Source: Euonymus europaeus
Taxonomy: Eukaryota; Streptophyta; Magnoliopsida; Celastrales; Celastraceae
Direction: 5' to 3'
DNA length: 64,000 nt
Assembly (NCBI GenBank): GCA_963580455.1
Contig: OY756964.1
Coordinates: 6,386,001-6,450,000 of the forward strand
How positions within the stretch are numbered: position 1 is the first letter of the stretch; every line of letters starts with the position of its first letter. The notes below the pieces were generated by a model, which worked only from the letters and a program-made list of their open reading frames with translations, was not told the DNA's origin and made no database searches. Shown in pieces: positions 1 to 10,029 of this stretch. The position numbers were made by a program, and so were the translations under genes.

Positions 1-393
1 CAGCTAGGGGACCTTCCCAAATTGAAGCGCTTGTCTTTCGTTATGGCCATCTTTTTGCTCACAGACATAACTGGTGGAACATCCAACTGGAGGGAGACTC
101 CCAAGCGTTGGTTTCTAATTTGATGAGTGGCTCCATAACCAACAGTTACTAAAGTGTCGTTCTTGAGGAAGTTCTAGCTCTAGGAGGGGCCCTGAACTGC
201 GAATATTTTTATAGCCATAGACTTAACAATGCAATAGCTGATTCTTTAGCTTTATTGGGAAGACTTGCTTGTACTGACAGGGAGTATCTGCAGCTAGATG
301 GGCTACCCCCATCTGCTACTGCAAGTGTTTGTAATCCTGGTTAATTTCAATGAAATCCTTATTTCAAAAAAACCTAACACAAAAAAAAAATTA
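1..393 (+). mobile_element. LINE 3' end (RNase H-like domain and poly-A tail)
   Basis: Reading from base 3, the plus strand encodes the end of an RVT_3/RNase H-type domain like those at the C terminus of plant non-LTR retrotransposon proteins. Recognisable pieces are IEALVFRYGHLFAHRHNWW, LEGDSQALVSNL and, after a break, NNAIADSLALLGRLA. There is an in-frame TAA near base 150, so the copy is dead. The frame ends just after 335, followed by a short 3' UTR and A-rich tails at about 365-392, as expected for a LINE 3' terminus. The element enters from outside the window. Confidence 0.7.
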
Positions 394-1160
394 AGGGAAC
401 TTTGAGTTACTCATATTCATTGCGAGTTTAGACATTTATCTACTTCAATTGCAAGAGGATGATAGAATAATCGATTCAAGAACAAAAAATTGCTAGTAAA
501 AATAATTATCCGAAAAGAACATCAGAAACAACTATGAAACATAACTAATATGCTTGAAATACCTCTCATTCACTAATTTTTTTTGCAAAACAATATAGTA
601 ATTTAGTTGCCAGAGAAAAAAAGTAGAATTGGGGTCGTGGAGTTTATTCGTTTTAGGCTTGGGAATGGGAACTAGGCAACATCCTGTTTTTCTTATATGA
701 AATTACCTACTCAATTTCATTAGGGTAATTAATGTTGTGAGGAAAAGATTACTAATATGGATAACTTGTAGAACATTCTCCAATTTAAATGTATTGTAAG
801 GGATAAAAATCTTAAATTACATGCATATCACTCACTGTTAAATTGAACATCATTCAATTAGAAAAGCTGACTACTATTATAGTTCCTAAAATAAAGGGAT
901 TCGATAGTGTTCAATTAAGAGACACTAGTTGAATCCGAATAGGGAACCACAATTGAAGTGAAATTGGAAACAAACTCTACAAACACTAGATAAAGAGGAA
1001 GAACACAACCAAGAAAGTTACGGACAAAAATTTCTATTGACTTGAGCATTGAAATGCCAACGGTGGCTATTGCCACCATTCTGATAATGCTCTTCTTAAG
1101 TGTTTTGCAGGTTTACAACCAATTAGCAATTGACAAGTTGTGGAGCAAAATTCAGTCTCA
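394..1160 (+). other. Non-coding stretch, probably the decayed LTR of the downstream gypsy element
   Basis: No gene is seen. The sequence is AT-rich and ends in ...AGTCTCA directly before a gypsy-type primer binding site at 1165, so its right part is probably the old 5' LTR. I could not find the LTR start or a partner LTR. Confidence 0.35.
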
Positions 1161-1164
1161 AAAA

Positions 1165-1182
1165 TTGGCGTCGTCTGTGGGA
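1165..1182 (+). other. Primer binding site of a Ty3/gypsy element
   Basis: The string TTGGCGTCGTCTGTGGGA is one base away from the TTGGCGCCGTCTGTGGGA motif that follows the 5' LTR in many plant Tat/Retand-type gypsy elements. It lies directly after a CA-ending sequence and about 30 bases before a gag-like ATG at 1213. Confidence 0.55.
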
Positions 1183-1212
1183 AATAAGCAAAGAAAGTCA
1201 AAAGCTACTAAG

Positions 1213-2150
1213 ATGGTGAATACTAGGAGTGGAAGGAACCTAGCCTTAATCGTTATAGCAACCGGGCAACGAGTTGAGCCACGCGGTGAAGATTCGATGA
1301 GAAACACGAAAGGCAATCAACGAAGTCACCACCAGACTCAGGAGGGATCGTAGCCAGAAAGGAATGAGCTTCTGAACAAGTAAAGAGAGAAGCACTGTTG
1401 GAGGAGATTCTGAGGCAACAAACTAAGCTATATGCCAATTTTTAGAAACAACAAGATGAGTTATAGGCAAAAATCATGGAATTGACCACCATGGTCTCGA
1501 AGAAACGACGAGTTGATGACCAGCAAAGTCAAAGGACTCAAGATCAATAGTCCACTAGAAGAGAGGTTGGCGGATCCATAGGACGAGCACGAAAAAGTGA
1601 TCATGACCATAGGAGGGATGAGAGCCCAAGCTCTATTAGGAGGTATAGAAGACTTAGGAGTGATCGCTTCTTGAAGAGAAGAAAAGCTCGAAAGCCAAAA
1701 TATAGTTATAGAAGATTGGAGGAGGTCACCTGGGAGCTAAAGGGGGCCAAGCATTCAACCGAAAGGAGTACTCAAAGAACCAGAAAGATGGATTCACAAT
1801 GCCCTCATGATGAGGTCGAGCATTGAATAAGGCCCTCAAAGCCTCTAATGACGGGGTCTCGAGTAAAAAATTTAAATCCCAAAGGAGGGGCCTCCCTCAA
1901 TGCAGTAGTGGATGCACCAAGGTTAACCCCAGTAGTGATGGACGACAGAATGAAGAGGGCGTTGGATGCCATGATTACTACCCTGTTTTGCAACGAGATA
2001 TTCAACTGCCAGCTTACCTATGCACTTTCAACAACCCCAGTTCACCATGTATGATGGAAGAACATACTTGTTAGCTCACTTGGAAGAATATCGCAACAAA
2101 ATAGTCATATGGATGGCTAGGATATATACATGTGGGGTAGGTATACCTGC
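1213..2150 (+). pseudogene. Degenerate Ty3/gypsy gag remnant
   Basis: A gag-like start (MVNTRSGRN) at 1213 follows the primer binding site, as in plant Tat-lineage elements. Downstream, basic and coiled-coil-like stretches (for example around 1560-1700) and a capsid-like piece with the motif YDGRTYLLAHLEEYRNKI (about 2047-2105) can be traced, but only by switching frames and passing stop codons. Protease, reverse transcriptase and integrase are absent, so this is a truncated, heavily mutated copy. It cannot make a product. Lineage is inferred from the PBS motif and gag wording only. Confidence 0.5.
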
Positions 2151-3028
2151 GGGTCGAAGGCGGGTACAAATTGTATGTCTCAAGGGCTGGTTGGAGAAAG
2201 ATGTGGGTATGAGGTATTAAAGAGCGGGTCGGAGGCGGGTTTTGCATGGTCCACAAAAAATCCAACCTATTGCCATCTCTAATAGAGGATTGAATAGTAC
2301 ATTTTATTAATTTTATTTATAAATAATAATATAGTAGATAAGATATTCACTTAATTATATTTGGTTAGTGATTGTTGTACCAAATAACTAATTCAGCAAA
2401 TACAATTAATTAATTTAAGACATAAAAAATAATAGTACCATATGTATAAAAAAGTTCATAAAAATAATTATAAAAAATCCGAAGGAAAAACAATTAATTA
2501 ATTTAAATATTTAACTCATTAAAGACATAAAAAAATGAACAAGAGTGTTGAACAATGCATAGAGATTTATATTTTTATTTATGTGACTGTATTGAAAGAT
2601 TAATGACGTGTCTAGGAATATCACTTGATTTTTTATGTAATAAAAATAGAAAGTGAACCCATTTTATTGAGGATAATAGAGAGGCCATTAATATTATTGG
2701 CTACAAAATGTAAATAATAAAATATATTGAAATTTATATTTTGTTAATATAATTGAATATGTATCGTGACTTTTGTATAATAGTGATAAAATTCGATATT
2801 AATTTTAACGGTCCAACAGTGACCAACCTTTACAGTTGTTATGACAATCTAAAAACAAGTATACAGTCACCGGCAAGTGGACAAATGGTTATTATGACAG
2901 GCCCCATAATATTTAAAGGCTTTGACAATGTCCTTTGCTACGGCTACATCATCGTTCACAATTATTGTATGAAATAGCACCCGCTAATGGGAAGTTGGGA
3001 ACGTATAGAACTGATTGGATGAGATTGC
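2151..3028. other. Non-coding AT-rich stretch
   Basis: Contains a short G-rich segment with repeated GGGTCGGAGGCGGG-like strings (2150-2240), reminiscent of subterminal sequence of plant TEs, then AT-rich DNA. I see no gene; the small ORF at 2753-2977 has no recognisable domain. Confidence 0.5.
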
Positions 3029-3036
3029 CGAATTTT

Positions 3037-3450
3037 TAGGGGTGAAAGAAATTGGACCAAACCGAAATCTGAATAGTAAAATAGAGTTCGGTTTGGTTTG
3101 CGGTTTATCGGTCTGGTTTCGATTTTATGTTTTTGAGAAATTCGGTTTTCGGTTCAGTTTCGATTTATGAAAATTAATTTCGATTTTAAACCGAAAACCA
3201 AAGTTCATTTACATGTTTTATATATATATATATATGTGTGTGTGTCTATAATATATTAATTATTTATTACTGATTTACTTATTAGGTAGGTAATTTATGG
3301 TAAAAATACTCAAATACAACACACATTCGACAAAATCGGTTCAAACGTATTAAACGTTTTGGTTCGGTTTGACATATTTAGGTAAGTTCGGTTTTCGATT
3401 TTTTCGGTTTCACTCTCAAACCGAGCTGAAAACCCAAACTTCCACCCCTA
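3037..3450. mobile_element. hAT-type MITE, 414 bp
   Basis: The element begins TAGGGGTG and ends CACCCCTA, a perfect 8-bp terminal inverted repeat, with weaker inverted similarity inward (GGTTTGG/CCGAACC-rich arms). It is flanked by identical 8-bp target duplications CGAATTTT at 3029-3036 and 3451-3458. The 8-bp duplication is the signature of hAT-superfamily transposition. There is no coding capacity; the interior is the CGGTTTCGGTT-rich sequence common in such non-autonomous elements. Confidence 0.88.
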
Positions 3451-3766
3451 CGAATTTTCATCATTGGCATCAGATGCTTGTGGCCGCTTATCATTTTGTG
3501 TTAAAAATAGGATGGGAGGGGCCGAAATAATTTTATTGTGAAATTATTCTTATATTAATCTCAACCATTCAAATAAGTTATAATAAATACACAATTTAAA
3601 TTAGGACTCTCATTTGAATGGTTAAGATTTAAAACGAAAATAATGTTATGATAAAATCATTTCAGCCTCTCTCATTTTAAAAAAAAAAATCGCCAAAACT
3701 TCTAAAAGGTCGATTCATTGGATGCACCCACATGAGATTACAATACTGTAAAAGTATCAGAAGCAC

Positions 3767-4010
3767 AATTTCTCAAATAGATCACAATTAAAACAACAGG
3801 ATTTACACGATCAATGACAACTATCATTTACCACCACAAACTGAACGAAAGTAGGATTTATAGAGGAAACTTTGTTTTTATTAATTCAATTAAAATTAAT
3901 CTCTAATAAGAGTTTACAATATTTAACTACTAGAACCAAACCAAACCCTACAAAACCCCTAACCAAATAATAAAATATTGACTACTCAAATGCTCTCCTC
4001 AATAATACTA
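3767..4010. repeat. Diverged dispersed repeat, copy A
   Basis: This stretch aligns by eye, in the same orientation, with 7334-7560. Shared strings include AATTAAAACAAC, CAAACTGAA-GAAAG-AGGA, TTTTTAT-ATTCAAT and GAGTTTACAA. The copies are clearly old. They may be remnants of one element (perhaps LTRs of an element spanning the foldback between them), but no boundaries or target duplications could be set. Confidence 0.5.
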
Positions 4011-4535
4011 ATTGTTATGATGATAAAATTAATTAAATGGATGCACACTTATTAATGGTTGTCCACTTTATTAGTTGGATTATTGGTACTTGATGTGCAT
4101 GTTATTACTTTAAGGAACAATGTCGTTGTTTTGCTTAAAGTGTTAGTTGTAATGGTTGTAATATTATTAAACCATTAATATGGTGGTTGTACAAAATCTC
4201 TATATAAAGAGAAGATGAGGGAAATACAAACACCGAAATTAGCGACAAAAGAATTCTCTCTTGTTTTCCTATATTGTATTAGTAGTCCTTTCCATTGAAG
4301 TGGGGAGGCTCCCCCCTTCCCCACCATTCCAGCCTATTACTGATAGGAATATGAATGATGCTGAAGGTAGCATGCTTACCAAGCCAACCACTTCAGGAGC
4401 TAGTCGCCAGAAAGACGAGGAAGCTTTGCTCCCCCCTTTAGTCATAGTAGTCGGCTCGTCAATCATTTTATTGTAGTAAGTGATTTACAGCGGGAGCGAG
4501 TATTGTTTGTTCAGGTAATAAGCACGTAATTATAT
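4011..4535. other. Non-coding stretch, LTR-like in part
   Basis: Holds a TATA-like TATATAAAGAGAAG at about 4200-4213 followed by a short open frame (4261-4476) without any recognised domain. The composition resembles an LTR promoter region, but no matching second LTR or TG..CA ends were found. Confidence 0.25.
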
Positions 4536-5358
4536 TGTGATTATGTCAAACTTAAAAAATTTGGATTTTACCTCAAATAATATTTCTGATAATAATGATT
4601 TATCATGAATTGTGCTGAGTTTTAGGTGGAAGCTTTGAATTTTGTAAAGATCATCAAACAGACAAAAATCAAATCCCAAGAGAATCGAGTTAAAACAATG
4701 ATTTTCATTCATCATCATCTTCATGAGAAATTAAAAACTGAATATCTCATGAAAAAAACACTCTCTTAAGTTGTGGAAAAATTTAAATGACAAATATGAA
4801 CACTAAATGAATGTCTTCATTTCAAAAGCTCGTTATGACTGGATGCACCTAAGGTTGTAAGATTATAAATAAGTTTGTAATTATAATTTTGATATGCATA
4901 AAATCCGCATAATTTTAATTTTATGGGAAAAAGATTACTGAGATGAATATTTTCTCCATAAAATTGAAATTGTGAAGTGACTTAATACATAGCAAAATTA
5001 TAATCACGAACATGTTTATAATCTTACAACCTCAGGTGCATCCAATCATAACGAACTTTTGAAATAATTACATTATTTAATGTTTATACATGTCATTTAA
5101 ATTTTTCCACAATTCAATAGGTTTTTTTTCTTCTTTCTATAAGGTATTTAGTTTTTAATTTTCTCATGAAGGTGACGATGAATTAAATTCATTGTTCTAG
5201 CTCGAGCCTGTTAGGATTTGATATTTGCCTGTTTGATGATCTTTACAAGATTCGCAACTTCCACGTAAAATTCTACATCAATTTTTACGATAAATCATTA
5301 TTACCAGAAATATTAATTACAATAAAATCTAAACTTTTGTAAGTTTGACATAATCACA
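4536..5358. mobile_element. Large foldback (near-palindromic) element, about 823 bp
   Basis: The whole interval is an imperfect inverted repeat centred near 4945. The left arm starts TGTGATTATGTCAAACTT (4536) and the right arm ends AAGTTTGACATAATCACA (5358). Other matching blocks are GATCATCAAACAG (about 4650) with CTGTTTGATGATC (about 5229), and GATGCACCTAAGGTTGTAAG (4842) with CTTACAACCTCAGGTGCATC (about 5023). Arms are about 400 bp each with virtually no loop. No ORF is present. Long-TIR/foldback MITEs (Mutator-like or other) have this form; the superfamily is not resolved because no clear target duplication was found. Confidence 0.75.
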
Positions 5359-5385
5359 GTATTATAATAAACTTCCCAAAATATT

Positions 5386-5408
5386 ATTTATATATATATA
5401 TATATATA
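5386..5408. repeat. (TA)n microsatellite
   Basis: Simple alternating TA run just outside the right end of the foldback element. Confidence 0.85.
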
Positions 5409-6058
5409 CATACAGATTTTCTCACATATGGACTTCTGCCAAAATAATCCTATATGAGCTGCACAAATCCTAGCCATCCAATTTCATTAAATCTGATCTG
5501 ATGGTATACAACTATTTTCATCCAAATGGGTATTCCTCCCCTGGGTTCTTTCGTCTGTCCCATTTTCATACAGAACGTTCTCCGTCCGTCGCTCTCTCCC
5601 ATCTCCGTCCGACCTTTCTCCCAACTGCTTCGTTCGCCTCTCTTCTGTCACAATCTCAAAGTTGGGTCTCAAACCGGTATCATGATGAAGCTAGATCAAA
5701 ATTGATTTTGAAACTCCGTCGATTTCCATCTAAAAGCCCCAGTTGAAGCCACCTCAAAGCTTCATCTCCAAGTCTCCTATAATTTGGACTGTAGAGTGCG
5801 ATTTGAGAATTTTTTGGTTTAATTTCAGTTCAATTTCAGACTCGGCTTAATTTTTTTGATCGATTTTAGTTGATTTCCAGTGTTTGATTGTTCTTATAGT
5901 ATTTGAATTGTGATGGAATTTATTTGGGCTGATTTGAATTAGATTTTTTGTATTTCAGATGGGTTGAAGTTTAAATCTTTAGATTAGTTTTCTTTTTTCC
6001 TTTCATATATTTTTCAAGTTCTGTAATGGGATATCTAGAGTGACGCTGTACTGGAATA
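5409..6058. other. Non-coding, pyrimidine-rich stretch
   Basis: Between 5550 and 5780 the plus strand is C/T-rich with CTCCGTCCG-like strings, like a plant 5' UTR or a TE-internal 5' region, but no gene follows. The minus strand of 6980-7300 has a similar look, so the two may be inverted ends of one old element. Confidence 0.3.
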
Positions 6059-6208
6059 ATCAAGAATTTTTTGTTCGTAAGGATTTTGTTTTGCAAGATC
6101 CATTTCCCTTTTTAATTTGCTTCTGCAAAACCTATCAAGAATTTTTTGTTCGTAAGGATTTTGTTTTGCAAGATCCATTTCCCTTTTTAATTTGCTTCTG
6201 CAAAACCT
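6059..6208. repeat. Perfect 75-bp tandem duplication (2 copies)
   Basis: Units 6059-6133 and 6134-6208 both run from ATCAAGAATTTTTTGTTCG to CTTCTGCAAAACCT and are identical by eye, so the duplication is recent. The region is non-coding. Confidence 0.92.
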
Positions 6209-6904
6209 CTCCTCATTTCTACACTGGCCATTGGGGCCAACAAAGATATTGTTGATGTTTCTAGACCCTTTGATAAAGGAAATTCTGGGATATTTGGAAT
6301 TCCACTGAGCCTCTCCATACAAAGAATCACAATCACAATGTCCACTTGATAGATCTATCGAGTCTCAAGAAAAAGAAGATGATGGTTATGAATGCAGTTA
6401 CATATTATCGATAGCATATCGCCGCCAAACTACACTGAAAGTCTGAAACCCACCTTGTATATGACAATTACAGACTATGTCTCTATTTATATCAGTATCA
6501 ACAAATTGATGTCCAACAGATTTCAACTAATTAAAGAACTTTATTTTCTTTATCATGCATTGGATATCACAAAATTGAATCCCATGAATGCATTTCTTCA
6601 TCACAAGGGAAATCTGAGAATTGATAACCTAGTTTGGGATTTTGGAGCTTTGTAGTCTCACAAGTGCTATTCCATACTCCACCAATGCTACTCGAAGAAT
6701 CGAAAACGATGGATACCTTTGGAGAGTGTGTATTTGCAGGCTAGAAGGCCACTAATACCAGATCTCCAAAAAATCCAAATCTGAATTACAATACTTCAAG
6801 AGCAATCCAACAAATGAAAATCAAATCAAAAAAATTCAACACAAAACAACCCAAAAAGTAATCCAAGTCTCATATCCAACTTAAAAAAATCAACTCAACT
6901 CAAC
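6209..6904. other. Non-coding stretch
   Basis: No gene recognised. The open frame at 6392-6655 shows no known motif. Confidence 0.4.
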
Positions 6905-6974
6905 CTTGAAAAAAAAATCCAAGCCTGAAATCCAACTCACTTGAAAAAAAAATCCAAGCCTGAAATCCAACTCA
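6905..6974. repeat. 35-bp tandem repeat (2 copies)
   Basis: Two adjacent identical units start CTTGAAAAAAAAATCC and end CCAACTCA. They lie in non-coding sequence that includes several related AAATCCAA strings upstream. Confidence 0.9.
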
Positions 6975-7333
6975 AGGACTGCAGCTTCAAGATGGATCTT
7001 TGAGGTGGAGACGAACGGCGGAGATGCTTTAGCTTGGGGTTTGAGACGGAGATCTCTAATGATACCTAAATCAAAACGGTGAGCGCGAGATGATGGAGCT
7101 TGGGAGGGAAAACCAAAGGAGAGAAGAGGCGATGATGGAGGAGAAACCAGAAAGAAGAGGGACGACTGACTTCAAGAAGAAAGGAATGTTTTGACGGAGC
7201 TTAAAACCTGAGAAGACCTGTATATATATATATACTTGCTTATTACCTGTTCGTGGGCAATGCAACGCTACAGATCTTTTTGGCGACATGCTCCAAGAAC
7301 GTGCAAAGCTTCAATACCAAATGATGGAGTGTG

Positions 7334-7560
7334 CAATTAAAACAACGGAAAATACATGATTGTGATAACAGCTTCTACCAGTTCAATTTACAACAAACTG
7401 AATGAAAGCAGGACTTTTAGAGAAAACTGTTTTTATTTATTCAATCAAAGCTGCTCTATAACGAGAGTTTACAACTTTCAAATAACATCAAAACGAACCC
7501 CTATAAAATCCTTAATTAAATAATAATTTCCTAAAATACTCGCCTAAGAAATACAAGTTA
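7334..7560. repeat. Diverged dispersed repeat, copy B
   Basis: Direct-orientation relative of 3767-4010 (shared AACAAACTGAATGAAAGCAGGA-like and GAGAGTTTACAAC strings). See copy A. Origin unknown. Confidence 0.5.
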
Positions 7561-9108
7561 AATTATATATAAAAAACTAAAAGGAAGGCATTTTAACGCA
7601 CATGGATCAAAGCCCCTAGTTGAAACTCAATCCAAATAAACCTTGTTCGCACCCGCCTATTTTGTTGAGCTTGCATCACTAGGGCAACAACAATATGAGA
7701 CCACAAATTTAAAAAAAATACTCACATATGATACATGACTACTTGTGACCAAGCACAATGACATTTTTTTGATGAAGAACCAAATAAAAAAACGACTGAG
7801 CACCCATCTCGGTATAGCTTTTCATCAAAGACTCATTATTCATCTTAGTTTTCATAATCTCACCTACACACACGCAGCCTAAGATTCCTAACTATTTATG
7901 ATAAGCAATGCCAAACGTATATTTGTTCATCATAACTAGTTAACTACGTATATAATGAACTCTAGCTATCAATCAAAAGCAATATTTTTCACGTCAATAG
8001 AATCGTTTACTTCTAGCATATGCATCATCTATGCACTTCACTTCAGAGCCACCTTTGCTACTTCTTTAGCATTTATCCAATGCAAGCTTTTACTGTCAAC
8101 ATTACCATCATTTATTGGTTGTTAAATGACAACTAACAGCAACTGAGTGGTTGAAAGATAAAAAATGTGTATCATCAAACACAATATATTACTACAGTTT
8201 TGCTAATTAGTTATACTTAGTTTTAAATCCCCAACACTGGTAAAAATTAAATTAGCAAAATTGAAACCAAAGAAATTCGGAAAAATAGTCACCTGTATCG
8301 ATCATTGCATAGTAAAATGGGTGACGAACTTTCAGAAAAAATAATAATAATAATGTTAAGATGCTAAATATTGGGTGAGAATTAATGCGTATATATACCT
8401 GCCCGTTGCCCAGCTCCCTTGCCCTTTGCAACATCATCTTCAGGCCTCTCATTTTCGACCTCTTAAATTTTCACCGGCCTGCAAATATCACCATCTAAAT
8501 TAAAATCAATTATCTTAAAAAACCAAAATTGAATCAAACTAAAACAAACCAATTAAGAATTAACCCGAACATAAAACCAGAGCCGCCATGAGTATAAACA
8601 AAACAGAACAGAGAAGTTCAAATAACCAATAAACAAGGGACTCCACAGTTCACAACACCACATGGACCTAATGACGAAAGCAGGATAAAAGGATAAGCCT
8701 GAATACGCCGCACGAGGAAAAAAGCATGGAACGAAACAGGGGCAAACAGGATAAGTACGAATGGCAAATCCAGACAAAATACAACGGATATGAACGTATC
8801 TGCTGGAAAATGAGGCGATTTGGATAAAGGAAACTAGAAAAAGGAGATGAAAAACCAAACTGACCATCACAAAACAAGAAGATTTTCTTGGGCTGGAAAT
8901 TCATTAATGTCCATGGACCAGATGAAAATGAAAAAGCAATTCTTCTGAAGGAGATTTCCCAATTACATCATATTGTGCTATATTCCGATTCTTTTAATAA
9001 ATATATTTGTCCTTTAGAGTCTTTGTACTGTATTTGTATCTTTTGTTCGCGTCTCAGCTCCTGGAGTACTTTTGTCAATGGTTCCCGTTGTGGATTAGGT
9101 AGATTTGG
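7561..9108. other. Intergenic stretch without a recognised gene
   Basis: AT-rich DNA downstream of the PB1 gene. On the minus strand, around 8390-8480, there is an exon-like segment with a possible acceptor (TTTGCAGGCC) and an open reading EVENERPEDDVAKGKGAG, but nothing recognisable continues it. I do not call a gene. Confidence 0.4.
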
Positions 9109-9775
9109 CTAGGATCTCCATGCATACTGAGGCCTGTTCCCAGCAGATTTCACTGGAAGCCCAGCCGGCTTCCGGATCTGGTGATGGCACCGGTCAGTCA
9201 CCGGCATCGAAGATCTTGAAATTGAACCACTACAATACATGGATGAGTTGGGGGAGGACGAGGATGAAGCCGATGAAGAAGGAGAGGTTTTTTTAGGCGG
9301 CGAAAGGAAGGCTCTGATCTTTAGAGAAGAAGGCGGTGGCGATGCTAGATCGTATTCCTCGATGAGATTGGCAAGATCCTCATCAGAGGTAATCGACACC
9401 AGAGCGTCTAGATCCTCCTTTGGCAACTGACACCGCAGACTCACTGATGTGCCACACAACTCGCCGAGCTTCAACAATAGCTCTGTATACCACACACAAG
9501 AACAATTTCACACCAAAAATCACACTCAGCACTTAAACGCACACATGGATTCCCTATGACACGCTACAACAGACACACAAAAACATACATAGAAAAATTA
9601 AGTAAAAATTGTAAAAATTGAGGTACTGACCAGTGAAAGAGATGAAGCGGTCGACGGCAAGGACACGGGTTTCGCCGCCAAGATAACGGAGTTTGCCGTC
9701 GGGATAACGAGGGAGGATCTTGCCGCCGTAGCTGCAGAAGAACTTAATAGTCGTTGGCTTCATGGATTTGAGCAT
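9109..9775 (-). CDS. PB1-domain (octicosapeptide/Phox/Bem1p) protein, 172 aa, two exons
   Basis: Minus-strand gene with exons 9775-9631 and 9482-9109, and a GT-AG intron of 148 bp. Splicing joins ...RFISFT to ELLLKLGELC in frame, giving 172 residues. Residues about 7-100 form a PB1 domain: KFFCSYGGKILPRYPDGKLRYLGG carries the conserved basic start and PDG..RYxGG loop, and LDALVSITSDEDLANLIEEY carries the acidic OPCA-like segment. The remainder is Ser/Pro-rich and probably disordered. PB1 domains mediate protein-protein pairing; small plant members of this family have no enzymatic role that I know of. Start: the first ATG at 9775 precedes the domain by six residues. No lesion is seen, so this is probably a working gene. 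It stands alone, flanked by repeat DNA. Confidence 0.88.
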
Positions 9776-9902
9776 GTTATGAGGTCCAGTAAGTTCAGAT
9801 AAGAAAAGGATCGGAAGAATTGACAGTCGAGGGGATCGGAGAAGGAAGAGAGGCAGTTCGTGGTGTTCGCTTCTTCAAGCCTAGCTATGGTTCTCTTCGA
9901 GC

Positions 9903-9912
9903 TCTATTTATA
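9903..9912 (-). promoter_or_regulatory. Probable TATA box of the PB1 gene
   Basis: The minus strand reads CTATAAATAG, a strong plant TATA box, about 130 bases upstream of the PB1 start codon. The spacing leaves a plausible 5' UTR of roughly 100 bases. Confidence 0.6.
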
Positions 9913-10029
9913 GATAAGAGCGACTGTGTGAATCTACGAGGGGAAGTGAAAATGCAGAAATGGGTTGTTCTGCTGACGTCATTGATTCCCCCAACACCGC
10001 GAGGTCCCCAAAAGTCTCTTATTTGTATT

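Noticed and set aside
8860..8935. Minus-strand reading LMNFQPKKI resembling the VHA-A exon wording LWEFQPKKI
   Set aside because: Only about nine residues agree, no splice donor or further VHA-A exon is present nearby, and the nucleotide alignment needs a gap. Probably chance or too decayed to call.
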